Shown here piece by piece: positions 1-7,330 of a stretch of 36,125 nt of DNA. Where the stretch lies: positions 1 to 36,125 of IMG/VR virus record IMGVR_UViG_3300032053_000247, one strand, 5' to 3'. Both the position numbers and the translations under genes were made by a program. Every line of letters starts with the position of its first letter. Position 1 is the first letter of the stretch. The notes under the pieces were generated by a model. The model was not told the origin of the DNA. It was given only the letters and a program-made list of their open reading frames with translations, and ran no database searches. Source of the DNA: a virus.

Positions 1-374
1 TTTGCTGTTTTTTTGTCATGACAATTTGAACACAGTACCTGTAGCCCTTCAGCTTCTACAAACAGTCTTTCAACAAACCCTGGAAGATCATTAGCACAAT
101 TAAGGCTACCTGCTGGATGTATATGATCAACATTGATCTTTTTATCAGGAAACCAGTTCTTACATTTATTACATTGATATTCAAACTTTTGTCTTTTAAA
201 AGGACCTTTATATGCTCTTTTAGCAGCAAGTTTGCACTGTGTAATTGGTTTCCACCATCTAGATTTCTGTCTAAGAGCACTTCTAATAAACGACCAGAAC
301 GCAGACTCAGTCATTGTTCCAGCATTTCTAGTACGTGCTACCTTTGGTTTTTTTGGACGTATAGCTTTTCCCAT
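1..374 (-). CDS. HNH endonuclease (3' end cut by window edge)
   Basis: Open from an ATG at 374 to the left edge with no stop, so at least 124 residues and C-terminally incomplete. The N-terminus is basic. It is followed by a zinc-binding CxxC (CNKCKNW), the HNH core VDHIHP, a conserved Asn and a second CxxCH (CSNCH). These are the standard features of a phage HNH nuclease with a treble-clef ββα-metal fold. Such genes are often free-standing homing endonucleases or packaging-associated nucleases; which applies here cannot be told. The ATG overlaps the stop of the upstream primase gene by one base (TAATG), so the two are translationally coupled. Confidence 0.85.
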   Translation of the reverse strand, partial: MGKAIRPKKPKVARTRNAGTMTESAFWSFIRSALRQKSRWWKPITQCKLAAKRAYKGPFKRQKFEYQCNKCKNWFPDKKINVDHIHPAGSLNCANDLPGFVERLFVEAEGLQVLCSNCHDKKTA

Positions 375-1357
375 TATATAAACTTTTTGTTTATCAAAGG
401 TACAAGTTTTTCTTTCACCTTATCAACACCATGAACTTTAACAGCATCTGCTACATCTTTTTCTAAATCAAAGTATACATAGTCTAAACCGTACACTTCT
501 TTATACTTCTTCATAGCATTAATACCTGCTTCGTCATTGTCAAACAATGTAAATATAAATCTATACCTTTCTTTTAAAGTTTCTATAATCTCAGCTTTGA
601 TGACTGTATTTTCTGAATCTGGGACAATAAAGTTACAAACTACTCCTAGGGATTTTATAGTCATAGCATCTTTAAGACTAGAACATATCAATAAACAACT
701 AGACTCATCGTTTAGCTGCTCATTACCCTGAAGATAGTCTTTAACTTTTATAAACTTATGCTCTTTTACATTTGGTTGATAGATCTTATATAAAGTTCCA
801 TCGTTTCTATAATAACCATAAAGCATAAGACCATTAATCTCAAGACTTTTTAGTTCTCCCTGCTCCTCTTTAGTCATTGTATAACTCTCTAAGGGATATA
901 CATTAAACTCATGAAGAAGTTTAGAACCAATATTAAACTGTTCCCAGAATCTCTTGTCTCTTGTTGTCCACTGACGTTTGACGTTAGTAGTCACTTTAAA
1001 TCGTGACTGCACTTTAAACTCAGTTATTTTGTGTTGTGTACCATTATTAAGTAGAATGTACTTATTATAATCTTGTAGCACTCTAGCACAAGCTACACCA
1101 AATGATTCGTTAAATAATTCTTGGACCATTTTGATTGCAGAACCACCTTTACCAGTAGAAAAATCCTTAAACACATATTTACCCGTCTTCTCAAAGAAGA
1201 ATATACACATGCTTGGAGTCTTATCTTTAGTATTAAATACCGAATTAATCTTTACATCTTGTCCTATAAGTTTTTCTGCAAGCTTGCAGTAATATTCAAA
1301 CATCCATGTGTCTGGTACATCTTTGCATGTTTGTAAAAGATATTTAGTAGAAATCAT
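374..1357 (-). CDS. DnaG-type primase (TOPRIM) lacking the zinc-finger cysteines
   Basis: 327 residues. Residues 45-72 (DKTPS...FSTGKGG) match the CHC2-type N-terminal domain of DnaG primases, but its zinc ligands are missing. The TOPRIM core follows: a SSLKDA segment at 226-231, FDNDEAG at 272-278 holding the metal-binding acidic pair, and a third motif KDVADAV at 300-306. The first TOPRIM motif lacks the usual glutamate, a pattern I associate with phage DnaG-like proteins. It should make RNA primers beside the DnaB-type helicase encoded upstream. A rho-independent terminator lies directly before the ATG at 1357, so expression may be attenuated or come from its own promoter. Confidence 0.8.
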   Translation of the reverse strand: MISTKYLLQTCKDVPDTWMFEYYCKLAEKLIGQDVKINSVFNTKDKTPSMCIFFFEKTGKYVFKDFSTGKGGSAIKMVQELFNESFGVACARVLQDYNKYILLNNGTQHKITEFKVQSRFKVTTNVKRQWTTRDKRFWEQFNIGSKLLHEFNVYPLESYTMTKEEQGELKSLEINGLMLYGYYRNDGTLYKIYQPNVKEHKFIKVKDYLQGNEQLNDESSCLLICSSLKDAMTIKSLGVVCNFIVPDSENTVIKAEIIETLKERYRFIFTLFDNDEAGINAMKKYKEVYGLDYVYFDLEKDVADAVKVHGVDKVKEKLVPLINKKFI

Positions 1358-1359
1358 AG

Positions 1360-1392
1360 AAAAAAATAGGGGATGACATTTCTACCACCCCC
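1360..1392 (-). terminator. Rho-independent terminator downstream of the SSB-like gene
   Basis: On the minus strand a 7-bp GC-rich stem (GGGGGTG with CATCCCC, one G-U pair; 1386-1392 with 1369-1375) is followed by TATTTTTTT. It sits between the SSB-like gene and the primase, 3 nt before the primase ATG, so some read-through must feed the primase unless another promoter exists. Confidence 0.7.
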
Positions 1393-1413
1393 TTGTTTTA
1401 TAGTTCTAAAATA

Positions 1414-2115
1414 TTACATTTCAAATCCTGATGGTGTCCATGATCCAGGAGTATTTGCTTCTGTTTTAGGTGCAGAAGTATCCCAACCAGCTACAGGAGC
1501 ATCAGATTTAACAGTGTCATCTTGAATATGTTTATCAGTATTAAAAGGTGTTACAGCATTTTTATTGCTAAGGTTAGCATAACTAGTTGTAGTTATACCT
1601 CTTTCATATTTAGGTAGATTAAGAGCATAATCTTTATTACCGTTGTCTTTCATATATTGAGCACCACCAAGACACCAGTAAAGGAATGTACCATTATTAA
1701 GAATCTTAGATGCTTGAATTACAAACTTTTCTATAGTTTCTTCTTGAATATCATCCAATTTTTCACGTACACCTAAAGCTGTAGCGAGACTAACAATATC
1801 TCTTAGGATTTGTGTATCCCTAGAAATAGCTTGACCTGCTTTGCTTACCATATCCCTATAAGAAAACTGAGAATACTTAACTCTTGCTACTTGACCCTTT
1901 GCTCTACCTAGCTCAGGTCTTTCTGAATCATATAAAAATCCTTCAAACTCTCCACCCATATCTTCACCTTCTAAATTCATGATTAGAAAATAGTTTTCCG
2001 GTTTAGACTTCTGTTGTTGAAGATAGATACCTGTGACTTTTGCTGTTGCATTTCCTGGTTTTAGTGTCTTTGGAGTTTTACCTGATGATACTTGTAGATC
2101 TTTTGTACTTAACAT
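1414..2115 (-). CDS. Putative single-stranded DNA-binding / recombination accessory protein
   Basis: 233 residues. The N-terminal half (about 20-100) is rich in alternating β-type segments, compatible with an OB-like fold. The last 50 residues are low-complexity, rich in Pro, Ser, Thr and Asn, and end in GFEM, the architecture of an SSB with a flexible C-terminal tail. There is no decisive motif. The call rests on this layout and on position directly downstream of a Sak4-like ATPase, since Sak4/SSB pairs act together in annealing. The first residues (MLSTKDLQ) resemble those of two neighbouring replication genes. Confidence 0.55.
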   Translation of the reverse strand: MLSTKDLQVSSGKTPKTLKPGNATAKVTGIYLQQQKSKPENYFLIMNLEGEDMGGEFEGFLYDSERPELGRAKGQVARVKYSQFSYRDMVSKAGQAISRDTQILRDIVSLATALGVREKLDDIQEETIEKFVIQASKILNNGTFLYWCLGGAQYMKDNGNKDYALNLPKYERGITTTSYANLSNKNAVTPFNTDKHIQDDTVKSDAPVAGWDTSAPKTEANTPGSWTPSGFEM

Positions 2116-2141
2116 AACTGTTCTTATTTAATAATTAGTAA

Positions 2142-2825
2142 TTAATTTTCGTATGCGATTATTGAGTCTCTTACAAACTGTAAGTCGTTTGCTATTTCAA
2201 AGCTAGAAAACATCTCTCTAGGACTCTTACAGGTGTTCTCGCTATTATTCTGTGTTTCAAATATATATCTAAGATCACCATCTTTGTTTTTCTTGACTTT
2301 ACCAAACAAAACTATAGAGTATAAACCTTCTAATGTTAGTTTATCATCTACTAGTTTACCAATAGTTTTAGCTTTCACCTTTCTTTTACCCTCTAGGTCT
2401 ACTGCTTCTTCTGCATGAGTTAGATAGAATACCATCAAATCATCACGCATTAGAATCGGTAGTTTAGCGATATGTGTTAAAGCTGCACCCATTTGAGTAA
2501 ACTTATCAAAACCTTTTTCTGAAGCTCTATTGAAATACTCAAAAGCTGACATATACTGAAAATCATCAATAACAACACTCTTAACATCTTTTCTTTCATT
2601 ATTAATAACTTTCAATACTGCTTCAATATCACTTGGTTTTGAAACGTTTGCAATATTACCTTTTTTAGTTGATAAGTCAAAAGGAATATACTTTTTTTTC
2701 CATCCTTTAAACGGTAGCGGTTTATTTGCTACGTTAATAATGAATGTTTCTGCTGGGTTTAAAGTCTCAATAGCTGTAGATTTACCACAACCTGATTCAG
2801 CAACCACTAAAATACTTTGTGCCAT
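2142..2825 (-). CDS. RecA-fold NTPase, Sak4-like (AAA_24 type)
   Basis: 227 residues. Walker A is AESGCGKST at 9-17 and Walker B is VVIDDFQYM at about 84-92, with a conserved Thr-His (YLTHAEE) later as the sensor region. The short single-domain layout fits phage Sak4-type ATPases, RecA-core proteins that promote single-strand annealing together with an SSB. The SSB-like gene follows immediately downstream. The ATG overlaps the previous stop by one base (TAATG). The exact role in replication or recombination is inferred from family and context. Confidence 0.78.
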   Translation of the reverse strand: MAQSILVVAESGCGKSTAIETLNPAETFIINVANKPLPFKGWKKKYIPFDLSTKKGNIANVSKPSDIEAVLKVINNERKDVKSVVIDDFQYMSAFEYFNRASEKGFDKFTQMGAALTHIAKLPILMRDDLMVFYLTHAEEAVDLEGKRKVKAKTIGKLVDDKLTLEGLYSIVLFGKVKKNKDGDLRYIFETQNNSENTCKSPREMFSSFEIANDLQFVRDSIIAYEN

Positions 2826-3397
2826 TACTTACTTAGTTTAGTTGATTTTTTAATTAAATCGTTTATCCATTCTTTGTTACTCTCAGGTATTCTGAGTTTA
2901 ATACACACTTGATCCCGTGCTGTCAGTTCAGAAATATGACAGTCTTTATATTCATTTGTTTCTTCTTCTTCTCTCTGAGGAAGTTCAAATTCTTGATTAA
3001 CAATAGGTGTAGTCCATACATCTATTAGTTCTAATTTAGCTACTGGTACAAGATATCTAAGAGATGAAGGTCCTTTTACCGGATCTATATCTTCTTCATA
3101 TTCAGTCTTGTAATGAGGATTAAATGTTAATTTATATAGCGTTGCGGTTTCATTAACAGGAATATTATCCCTATTAGTTAACTCTATGTAAACATCATCT
3201 TCTTTACTAAGCTCTGAAGGAAAAAATCCTATTACATGTTCTCTAAGACCCGACTTAAGGAAGGGCATTTTGATAGTAAAATAAGGATTTGTAACACCCA
3301 GTTTCTTAAATGTTTCTTTGTTGCGTTCAAATAGAATCGCAATAGAGGTCTTTCTTTCCATTTTTTGTTCTGTTTGTAGATTTGCTGTTGAAATCAT
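2825..3397 (-). CDS. Conserved hypothetical in the replication operon
   Basis: 190 residues, mixed charge, no signal or membrane segment and no motif I recognise. It lies 2 nt after the DnaB-type helicase gene and overlaps the start of the Sak4-like gene, so it belongs to the replication unit. Two starts are possible: the ATG at 3397 (MISTANLQ) and a second Met at residue 13 (MERKTS). I keep the first because its opening residues match those of the SSB-like protein and primase (M-I/L-S-T...LQ). Confidence 0.7.
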   Translation of the reverse strand: MISTANLQTEQKMERKTSIAILFERNKETFKKLGVTNPYFTIKMPFLKSGLREHVIGFFPSELSKEDDVYIELTNRDNIPVNETATLYKLTFNPHYKTEYEEDIDPVKGPSSLRYLVPVAKLELIDVWTTPIVNQEFELPQREEEETNEYKDCHISELTARDQVCIKLRIPESNKEWINDLIKKSTKLSK

Positions 3398-3399
3398 GT

Positions 3400-4338
3400 T
3401 TATTGTTTTATTGTTGGTGGAGCTTCCATATCTTTTAAAAGTAAGTATTTAAAATCACCATACATAAACTGCATATTATTTCTTTCACCATGTCTATTCT
3501 TTAGATAGTGTAAAACAACAATATTTGGATCTGATATTATATACTTCTGTGGACCATATTGTGTGAGTGAATGCTTTGATGGATTGTTAATACCAATAAC
3601 CAAGTCAGCATGTTGTAATAACGCGTCACCACCATATATGTCAGAGTCTAATAGATAGTTACCAAACGTTCCTGGTTTTAATCTATCTTGACTTTCACAT
3701 TCTCTATTAAGCTGGGTAATAACAATAAAAAGGATTTTGAAACGTTTCATCTCAGTCATCATCTTTGATAGATTATGTAGAGTTTCAAACGTATCCTTTT
3801 CTGAAGCATCCTTTTTAACTAAAATAGAGTGGTCAATAGTTACAATTAAAGGTTTCTTGAAGTCTAATAATGCTTGTTCTATTTCAGCTCTTATTTGTTT
3901 TACTGAACTAGCTTGTTCTATAATGTATATATCTTTATGCTTATTCTTCTCAACATATTGCATTACAGCTTGCAGTTCAGCATCAGATATTTCATCAAAC
4001 ACACTTGCTAGTTTCTTAGCTTGAATTCCTATTTTACCAGCAAACTCTCGCAGAGCAGTGTGTTTAGCTAACATCTCAAATTGAAAGTCTAATATGATAA
4101 AGTCTTGATCTGGATTTAATTTATGTGCTTCTCTAGTTAGCATATTAGCTAGTAGAGTTTTACCTGAACCCGGTCTACCACCAATAACTACAATGGTGTT
4201 CCATTCTAGTCCGTTAAAAGTAGCTTGGTTCATCTTATCCCAGGGAGTTTTTATACTTTTTTCTTCTCCTGTTTTTCTTTTCTTTATATAGTCAATAGCT
4301 TTTTCATAAGCCTCACTTATATGTATCCTTTTCACCAT
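3400..4338 (-). CDS. DnaB-type replicative helicase core
   Basis: 312 residues, about two thirds the length of bacterial DnaB because the N-terminal primase-interacting domain is absent. RecA-fold motifs are complete: Walker A GGRPGSGKT (53-61), the IILDFQFEM strand with acidic residue (81-89), Walker B LIVTIDH (164-170), motif H3 with Gln (ITQLNRE, 207-213) and the KNRHGE basic motif (280-285). This is the ring helicase unwinding DNA at the fork; primase, SSB-like protein and Sak4-like ATPase follow in the same operon. Confidence 0.85.
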   Translation of the reverse strand: MVKRIHISEAYEKAIDYIKKRKTGEEKSIKTPWDKMNQATFNGLEWNTIVVIGGRPGSGKTLLANMLTREAHKLNPDQDFIILDFQFEMLAKHTALREFAGKIGIQAKKLASVFDEISDAELQAVMQYVEKNKHKDIYIIEQASSVKQIRAEIEQALLDFKKPLIVTIDHSILVKKDASEKDTFETLHNLSKMMTEMKRFKILFIVITQLNRECESQDRLKPGTFGNYLLDSDIYGGDALLQHADLVIGINNPSKHSLTQYGPQKYIISDPNIVVLHYLKNRHGERNNMQFMYGDFKYLLLKDMEAPPTIKQ

Positions 4339-4525
4339 ATTCTGTATTGTTTAATTGAAAAAAGTTAACCATAAAGATAAGAATTTTCATTGAGAATATG
4401 AAAATATATTCCAACAAAAAGTACTTCCAAATAGGTATATTTATGATAAAATTATCAACAACAATCCATATTACAGCAGTGATTATAAGTGATAATAATG
4501 TTCTATGTATTCCTTTATTAATCAT
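4313..4525 (-). CDS. Small two-helix membrane protein
   Basis: 70 residues with two hydrophobic stretches (about 9-29 and 32-57) and a short polar tail (NNTEYGEKDTYK). Its 3' end overlaps the helicase start by 26 nt and its start overlaps the upstream stop by 8 nt, which supports translation in a packed operon. No family recognised. Confidence 0.6.
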   Translation of the reverse strand: MINKGIHRTLLSLIITAVIWIVVDNFIINIPIWKYFLLEYIFIFSMKILIFMVNFFQLNNTEYGEKDTYK

Positions 4526-4814
4526 TTAAGAATTTGTGTAATTGCATCTCTTCTTCATTAGTTAGTTTTACATCATCATCGTCATACTGCATGGGTAACT
4601 TTTGCCATTCTTCTTCTTGCATATCTACATTTAATTCTTTTAAATATACAAAGTATTGATTACCATCAGTTTCAGTAAATAACTCTGAACCTGTCTTTTT
4701 TTCTACTGCTTTATTTACAAGTGTTTGTAAACTTTCTAAACCTTCTCTATTACCTATAATTATAACATCGCCATTCCAATATTTAGAAGGAAGTATTTTT
4801 AGTATACCGGGCAT
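4518..4814 (-). CDS. Hypothetical acidic protein
   Basis: 98 residues, no membrane segment, C-terminus very acidic (DDDDVKLTNEEE). The segment at about 14-41 (VIIIGNREGLESLQTLVNKAVE) is reminiscent of the short Imm32-like immunity fold (strand, glycine turn, helix), but this is only an impression. It overlaps the next gene by 8 nt. Confidence 0.65.
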   Translation of the reverse strand: MPGILKILPSKYWNGDVIIIGNREGLESLQTLVNKAVEKKTGSELFTETDGNQYFVYLKELNVDMQEEEWQKLPMQYDDDDVKLTNEEEMQLHKFLND

Positions 4815-4823
4815 ATTTATTTT

Positions 4824-5153
4824 TTATATTTTAACTATTTGCTTTTTCTTTTTACGCACAAACAATTCTCTCGTATTAGAGGTTATAAAAGACCCTATGA
4901 CACACCCAATGGTAGTAAATAAAACATCATCAACAGAAAACTTAGCACCTTTTGTAACGTCATAGGTTTCCTTTAACATACCTAATCCTGTTGAAATCAA
5001 TACTGGGTATATGAATGGTTTCTTAAAGTAAAATTGAGTAACCGTACCCGTAATATATCCAGCACTAAAATGATGTAACCTATATTCTTTAGGTCCATAT
5101 TGGGCTTTTAAATTAAGAGATAATAATAACAATAAGGATAATAATAATTTCAT
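4824..5153 (-). CDS. Exported/membrane protein resembling YfiM/DUF2279-type proteins
   Basis: 109 residues. Residues 1-17 form a signal peptide ending in LKAQ. The body has an H-F-S-A-G-Y segment (28-33), a K-E-x-Y-D box (61-65) and an FSVDD segment followed by a hydrophobic helix. That order (HF.aGY, KE.YD, FS..D, helix) is what I know from small periplasmic lipoproteins of the YfiM/DUF2279 type. The C-terminus is very basic (RKKKKQ). Envelope location is inferred; its role in the phage is unknown. Confidence 0.65.
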   Translation of the reverse strand: MKLLLSLLLLLSLNLKAQYGPKEYRLHHFSAGYITGTVTQFYFKKPFIYPVLISTGLGMLKETYDVTKGAKFSVDDVLFTTIGCVIGSFITSNTRELFVRKKKKQIVKI

Positions 5154-5164
5154 AGCTAATTTTT

Positions 5165-5335
5165 TTATTTTTTTTTATCTTTTAATACTTCTATTTCCCA
5201 ATAGTGTGTACATTTATCATCTTTATATGGAGGCTCCATAAAGTACGATTGATAATCATCCGGTTTAGCTTTATATCTATAGCATGTTTCTTTAAGAGGA
5301 CAATCTTTACCTGAACACATTGTTATATCTGCCAT
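5165..5335 (-). CDS. Small Cys-rich protein (56 aa)
   Basis: The frame starts MADITMCSGKDCPLKETCYR, continues with a YQSYFMEPPY segment and ends ...CTHYWEIEVLKDKKK. Four Cys in the order C-x4-C-x5-C ... C suggest a small metal-binding knuckle. The ordered Cys/Pro/Tyr pattern and tight spacing to its neighbours (3 nt from the upstream stop) argue it is real. Function unknown. Confidence 0.65.
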   Translation of the reverse strand: MADITMCSGKDCPLKETCYRYKAKPDDYQSYFMEPPYKDDKCTHYWEIEVLKDKKK

Positions 5336-5338
5336 ATA

Positions 5339-5425
5339 TTACTTTTTAAATCTTTTTTCTATTGTATATAATCCGTATAATCCAAAAGCTACGACAATGC
5401 TTAGTCCTATTATTGTAAATGTCAT
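5339..5425 (-). CDS. 28-residue membrane peptide
   Basis: MTFTIIGLSIVVAFGLYGLY, then a basic tail (TIEKRFKK): one transmembrane helix. Its ATG overlaps the upstream stop as ATGA, and the next gene starts 3 nt later. The tight coupling is the main evidence that this very short frame is translated. Confidence 0.5.
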   Translation of the reverse strand: MTFTIIGLSIVVAFGLYGLYTIEKRFKK

Positions 5426-5571
5426 ACAGCTTCTAGTTTATTAAGTTTTTCTTGTAATTCGTTTATTTCTGCAATCAGTTGATTTACTGTATCAAGTACT
5501 TCTTCTATTTTTTTAAGATGATTTTCTGAGTATTGTAATCTTAAATGTTCTAGTTCTACGTCTAAATTCAT
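5422..5571 (-). CDS. Short coiled-coil protein (49 aa)
   Basis: Starts MNLDVELEHLRLQYSENHLK and runs as an almost continuous amphipathic helix with heptad Leu/Ile/Val to ELQEKLNKLEAV. Both ends overlap neighbouring genes by ATGA, the classic re-initiation arrangement. No enzymatic motif; probably an oligomerisation or binding peptide. Confidence 0.55.
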   Translation of the reverse strand: MNLDVELEHLRLQYSENHLKKIEEVLDTVNQLIAEINELQEKLNKLEAV

Positions 5572-5786
5572 TTTTTTGGTATTAAAGGTTCACCTGTTGT
5601 TGGATTTCCATAAACTTCAATGTCATTCTGATCAACTGTTCTAAGTTTACCAGTATTGTATAATTTTACTATAAATTGGGGATTGGAATGTATAGATCCC
5701 GCAATCATAAATATTGCTACCCCATCTCCTAATGGTGTTAATACATCAAAAGGATTTAATATTTCATGTATTGTTTGTACTATCAT
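5568..5786 (-). CDS. Hypothetical protein (72 aa)
   Basis: No membrane helix beyond a moderately hydrophobic GDGVAIFMIAGSI stretch; the C-terminal half (QFIVKLYNTGKLRTVDQNDI) looks like a small β-rich fold. It is adjacent to the upstream stop (TAA directly followed by ATG) and overlaps the next start by ATGA. Function not recognised. Confidence 0.6.
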   Translation of the reverse strand: MIVQTIHEILNPFDVLTPLGDGVAIFMIAGSIHSNPQFIVKLYNTGKLRTVDQNDIEVYGNPTTGEPLIPKK

Positions 5787-5870
5787 TTAGTTTATAATTT
5801 TATAAAATAGTTTAATTACAATAGATCTTATTATCTCATAGGTTAAAATAAACAATATTATTTTTATCAT
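5787..5870 (-). CDS. 27-residue hydrophobic peptide
   Basis: MIKIILFILTYEIIRSIVIK followed by LFYKIIN and a TAA stop. The ATG overlaps the upstream lipoprotein stop (ATGA), and the stop abuts the next ATG. Amphipathic to hydrophobic; the exact packing supports translation, but a fortuitous frame cannot be excluded. Confidence 0.35.
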   Translation of the reverse strand: MIKIILFILTYEIIRSIVIKLFYKIIN

Positions 5871-6070
5871 CTTCCATACTTTAAAAATTGTTTAGTTGGT
5901 TTTACTCCCATTCTTTTATAAAAAAATGTTTTATCATTAGTAGGACATTTCTTGTATCTGGTTCCTACATAAGGTGTTGAACAACCAGCAAGGAATATAC
6001 TTACTATTGTAATAATTACAAAGAATAGGATAACAATAAGAGTGCTGTAAATGGTGTTTCGATTTTTCAT
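5867..6070 (-). CDS. Small lipoprotein
   Basis: 67 residues. A basic N-terminus (MKNR) and a long hydrophobic stretch end in the lipobox FLAGC (Cys at about residue 30). The mature part is about 38 residues, basic, with CPTNDKTFFYKR. Small lipoproteins of this kind are common in Bacteroidota and their phages. It is anchored in an envelope membrane; it could be a superinfection-exclusion or host-like protein, but this is not shown. Confidence 0.7.
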   Translation of the reverse strand: MKNRNTIYSTLIVILFFVIITIVSIFLAGCSTPYVGTRYKKCPTNDKTFFYKRMGVKPTKQFLKYGR

Positions 6071-6081
6071 AGATTTGAACT

Positions 6082-6672
6082 TTATAGTGTATTATGTGAT
6101 AAATATTTAGTTTGTTGATCTTCGTTAGTACCGTCAACTATCATATCACAATATGAAGCTAATACTGACACAAGACCATTTTTTTCTAGTTTGCTTACAA
6201 AATATCCAGATGTTTTCATATATAAATAACCATTTACTTCATACTCATTTACGTATTTTTTGGTTGCTCTAATAACAATATCCCAGTCAAAGTTATAATT
6301 ATTAAAAAACCATGTAAATTTCTTTTCTAGTTCTTTTATTGGAACTCTAGATGGAGAGTTTGAAGGAAGTATTCCTTTAGGAAATATTTCTCTATATTCA
6401 GCAACCTTCTTAAGATCTTCTGGAGTCATTCCAAGTTTTTTCTTAATCACTTTGTTTTCAATAAATTCATACTTACCGATGAGTGTTTTAATAATGTCTT
6501 TACCTTTATCTGTTACTTTTTTATTCTTCAAAAATCCATCTATTTCAAGAATTCTAGTTTCTGAAGATACATTAATACATTTTGGGTCAATATCATTATT
6601 TATACATAATAATAAATAAAGCCCATTAGGACTTATACCATTATTCGCTATATTCTGCAACAGTTTTATCAT
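6082..6672 (-). CDS. Putative replication-initiation / helicase-loader-like protein
   Basis: 196 residues. Residues 10-70 have the alternating helix/turn pattern of a winged helix (GLYLLLCIN ... LEIDGFLKNKKVTDKGKDI). The second half is helical and aromatic-rich (FTWFFNNYNFDWD). Position between a DnaA domain IV-like protein and the DnaB-type helicase suggests an initiator or loader role; this is inference. It overlaps the upstream gene by 32 nt. Confidence 0.65.
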   Translation of the reverse strand: MIKLLQNIANNGISPNGLYLLLCINNDIDPKCINVSSETRILEIDGFLKNKKVTDKGKDIIKTLIGKYEFIENKVIKKKLGMTPEDLKKVAEYREIFPKGILPSNSPSRVPIKELEKKFTWFFNNYNFDWDIVIRATKKYVNEYEVNGYLYMKTSGYFVSKLEKNGLVSVLASYCDMIVDGTNEDQQTKYLSHNTL

Positions 6673-7111
6673 ATGTATTATTTAGATTATCCTTAGTTTC
6701 CTTATATAAATTATAAAATCTGTCTTCTGTTTCTAAAAGATCACTTGCTCTTTTATTCATATGAATAATGGATGTATGATCTTTATTTAAGAACTTTCCT
6801 ATTCCTGAAAGTGTAAAACGCATATCTTCTTTTGCTATGTAGCAAAATACACATCTTGCTTCCACATACTCAAGTTTTCTAGATTTTAGTCTTAGCGGAT
6901 TAATTGGTAGGGGTAAAGGGTAAGCTTTTAAAAATGCTTCTTCTAGCATAGGTAGAGAGAAAATTCCTGTAGTTGTTTCCTTTTCATTTTTAATCATTAG
7001 ATGATCCATCATCACTGTAGCTTTGAATCCAGTTTTTTCACGAAAATCTTTCACAAAACTATCAATCATTTTACTAGCTAGCTGGTTCTTGTACTCTTTT
7101 TTTGTAAGCAT
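6641..7111 (-). CDS. DnaA domain IV-like DNA-binding protein
   Basis: 156 residues. Residues 76-145 match the DnaA C-terminal DNA-binding domain: KSRK.EYVEAR, the CYIAKEDMRFTLSGIGKFL helix-turn-helix lead, the signature DHTSIIH (111-117; DHSTVIH in DnaA) and a trailing helix (ASDLLETEDRF). The AAA+ domain of DnaA is absent; about 70 other residues precede the domain. It is the first gene of the minus-strand replication operon, directly beside a gap with 9-mer repeats, so a role in origin recognition or autoregulation is a reasonable inference. Confidence 0.8.
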   Translation of the reverse strand: MLTKKEYKNQLASKMIDSFVKDFREKTGFKATVMMDHLMIKNEKETTTGIFSLPMLEEAFLKAYPLPLPINPLRLKSRKLEYVEARCVFCYIAKEDMRFTLSGIGKFLNKDHTSIIHMNKRASDLLETEDRFYNLYKETKDNLNNTYDKTVAEYSE

Positions 7112-7124
7112 AAATCTTTAAAGT

Positions 7125-7293
7125 TTATACGGTTTATAATCGGGTTTGGATAAAATTTTGTATATTATATTGTAGTGTATACTACTTAAGTTTACTTATA
7201 CGCAAATGTATGATAAAAATAACTTATAAACAAATAGTTAACAATAATTGTTTTAGTATGTATAACATGCTGATTATCATATACTTATGCGGT
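7125..7293. repeat. Three related 9-mers in the divergent gap (candidate origin/DnaA-box-like sites)
   Basis: TTATACGGT (7125-7133), TTATACGCA (7196-7204) and TTATGCGGT (7285-7293) occur in the same orientation in the 219-nt gap between divergent gene blocks. TTATACGCA differs from the bacterial DnaA box TTATNCACA at one position. The adjacent gene encodes a DnaA domain IV-like protein. I found no promoter for the plus-strand block in this gap. An origin is inference. Confidence 0.35.
7203..7234 (-). promoter_or_regulatory. Bacteroidota-type promoter for the replication operon
   Basis: On the minus strand TTTG (7234-7231), 20 nt, then TACATTTG (7210-7203): an exact match to the Bacteroidota consensus TTTG-N19-21-TAnnTTTG. 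Transcription should begin near 7197, giving a leader of roughly 85 nt before the ATG at 7111. The 13-mer AACAATAATTGTT (7240-7252), with 6-bp inverted arms, lies directly upstream and could be an operator. Confidence 0.75.
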
Positions 7294-7330
7294 GAAATTA
7301 TCGTTAAATCATTAACAAGATAAACACTTT

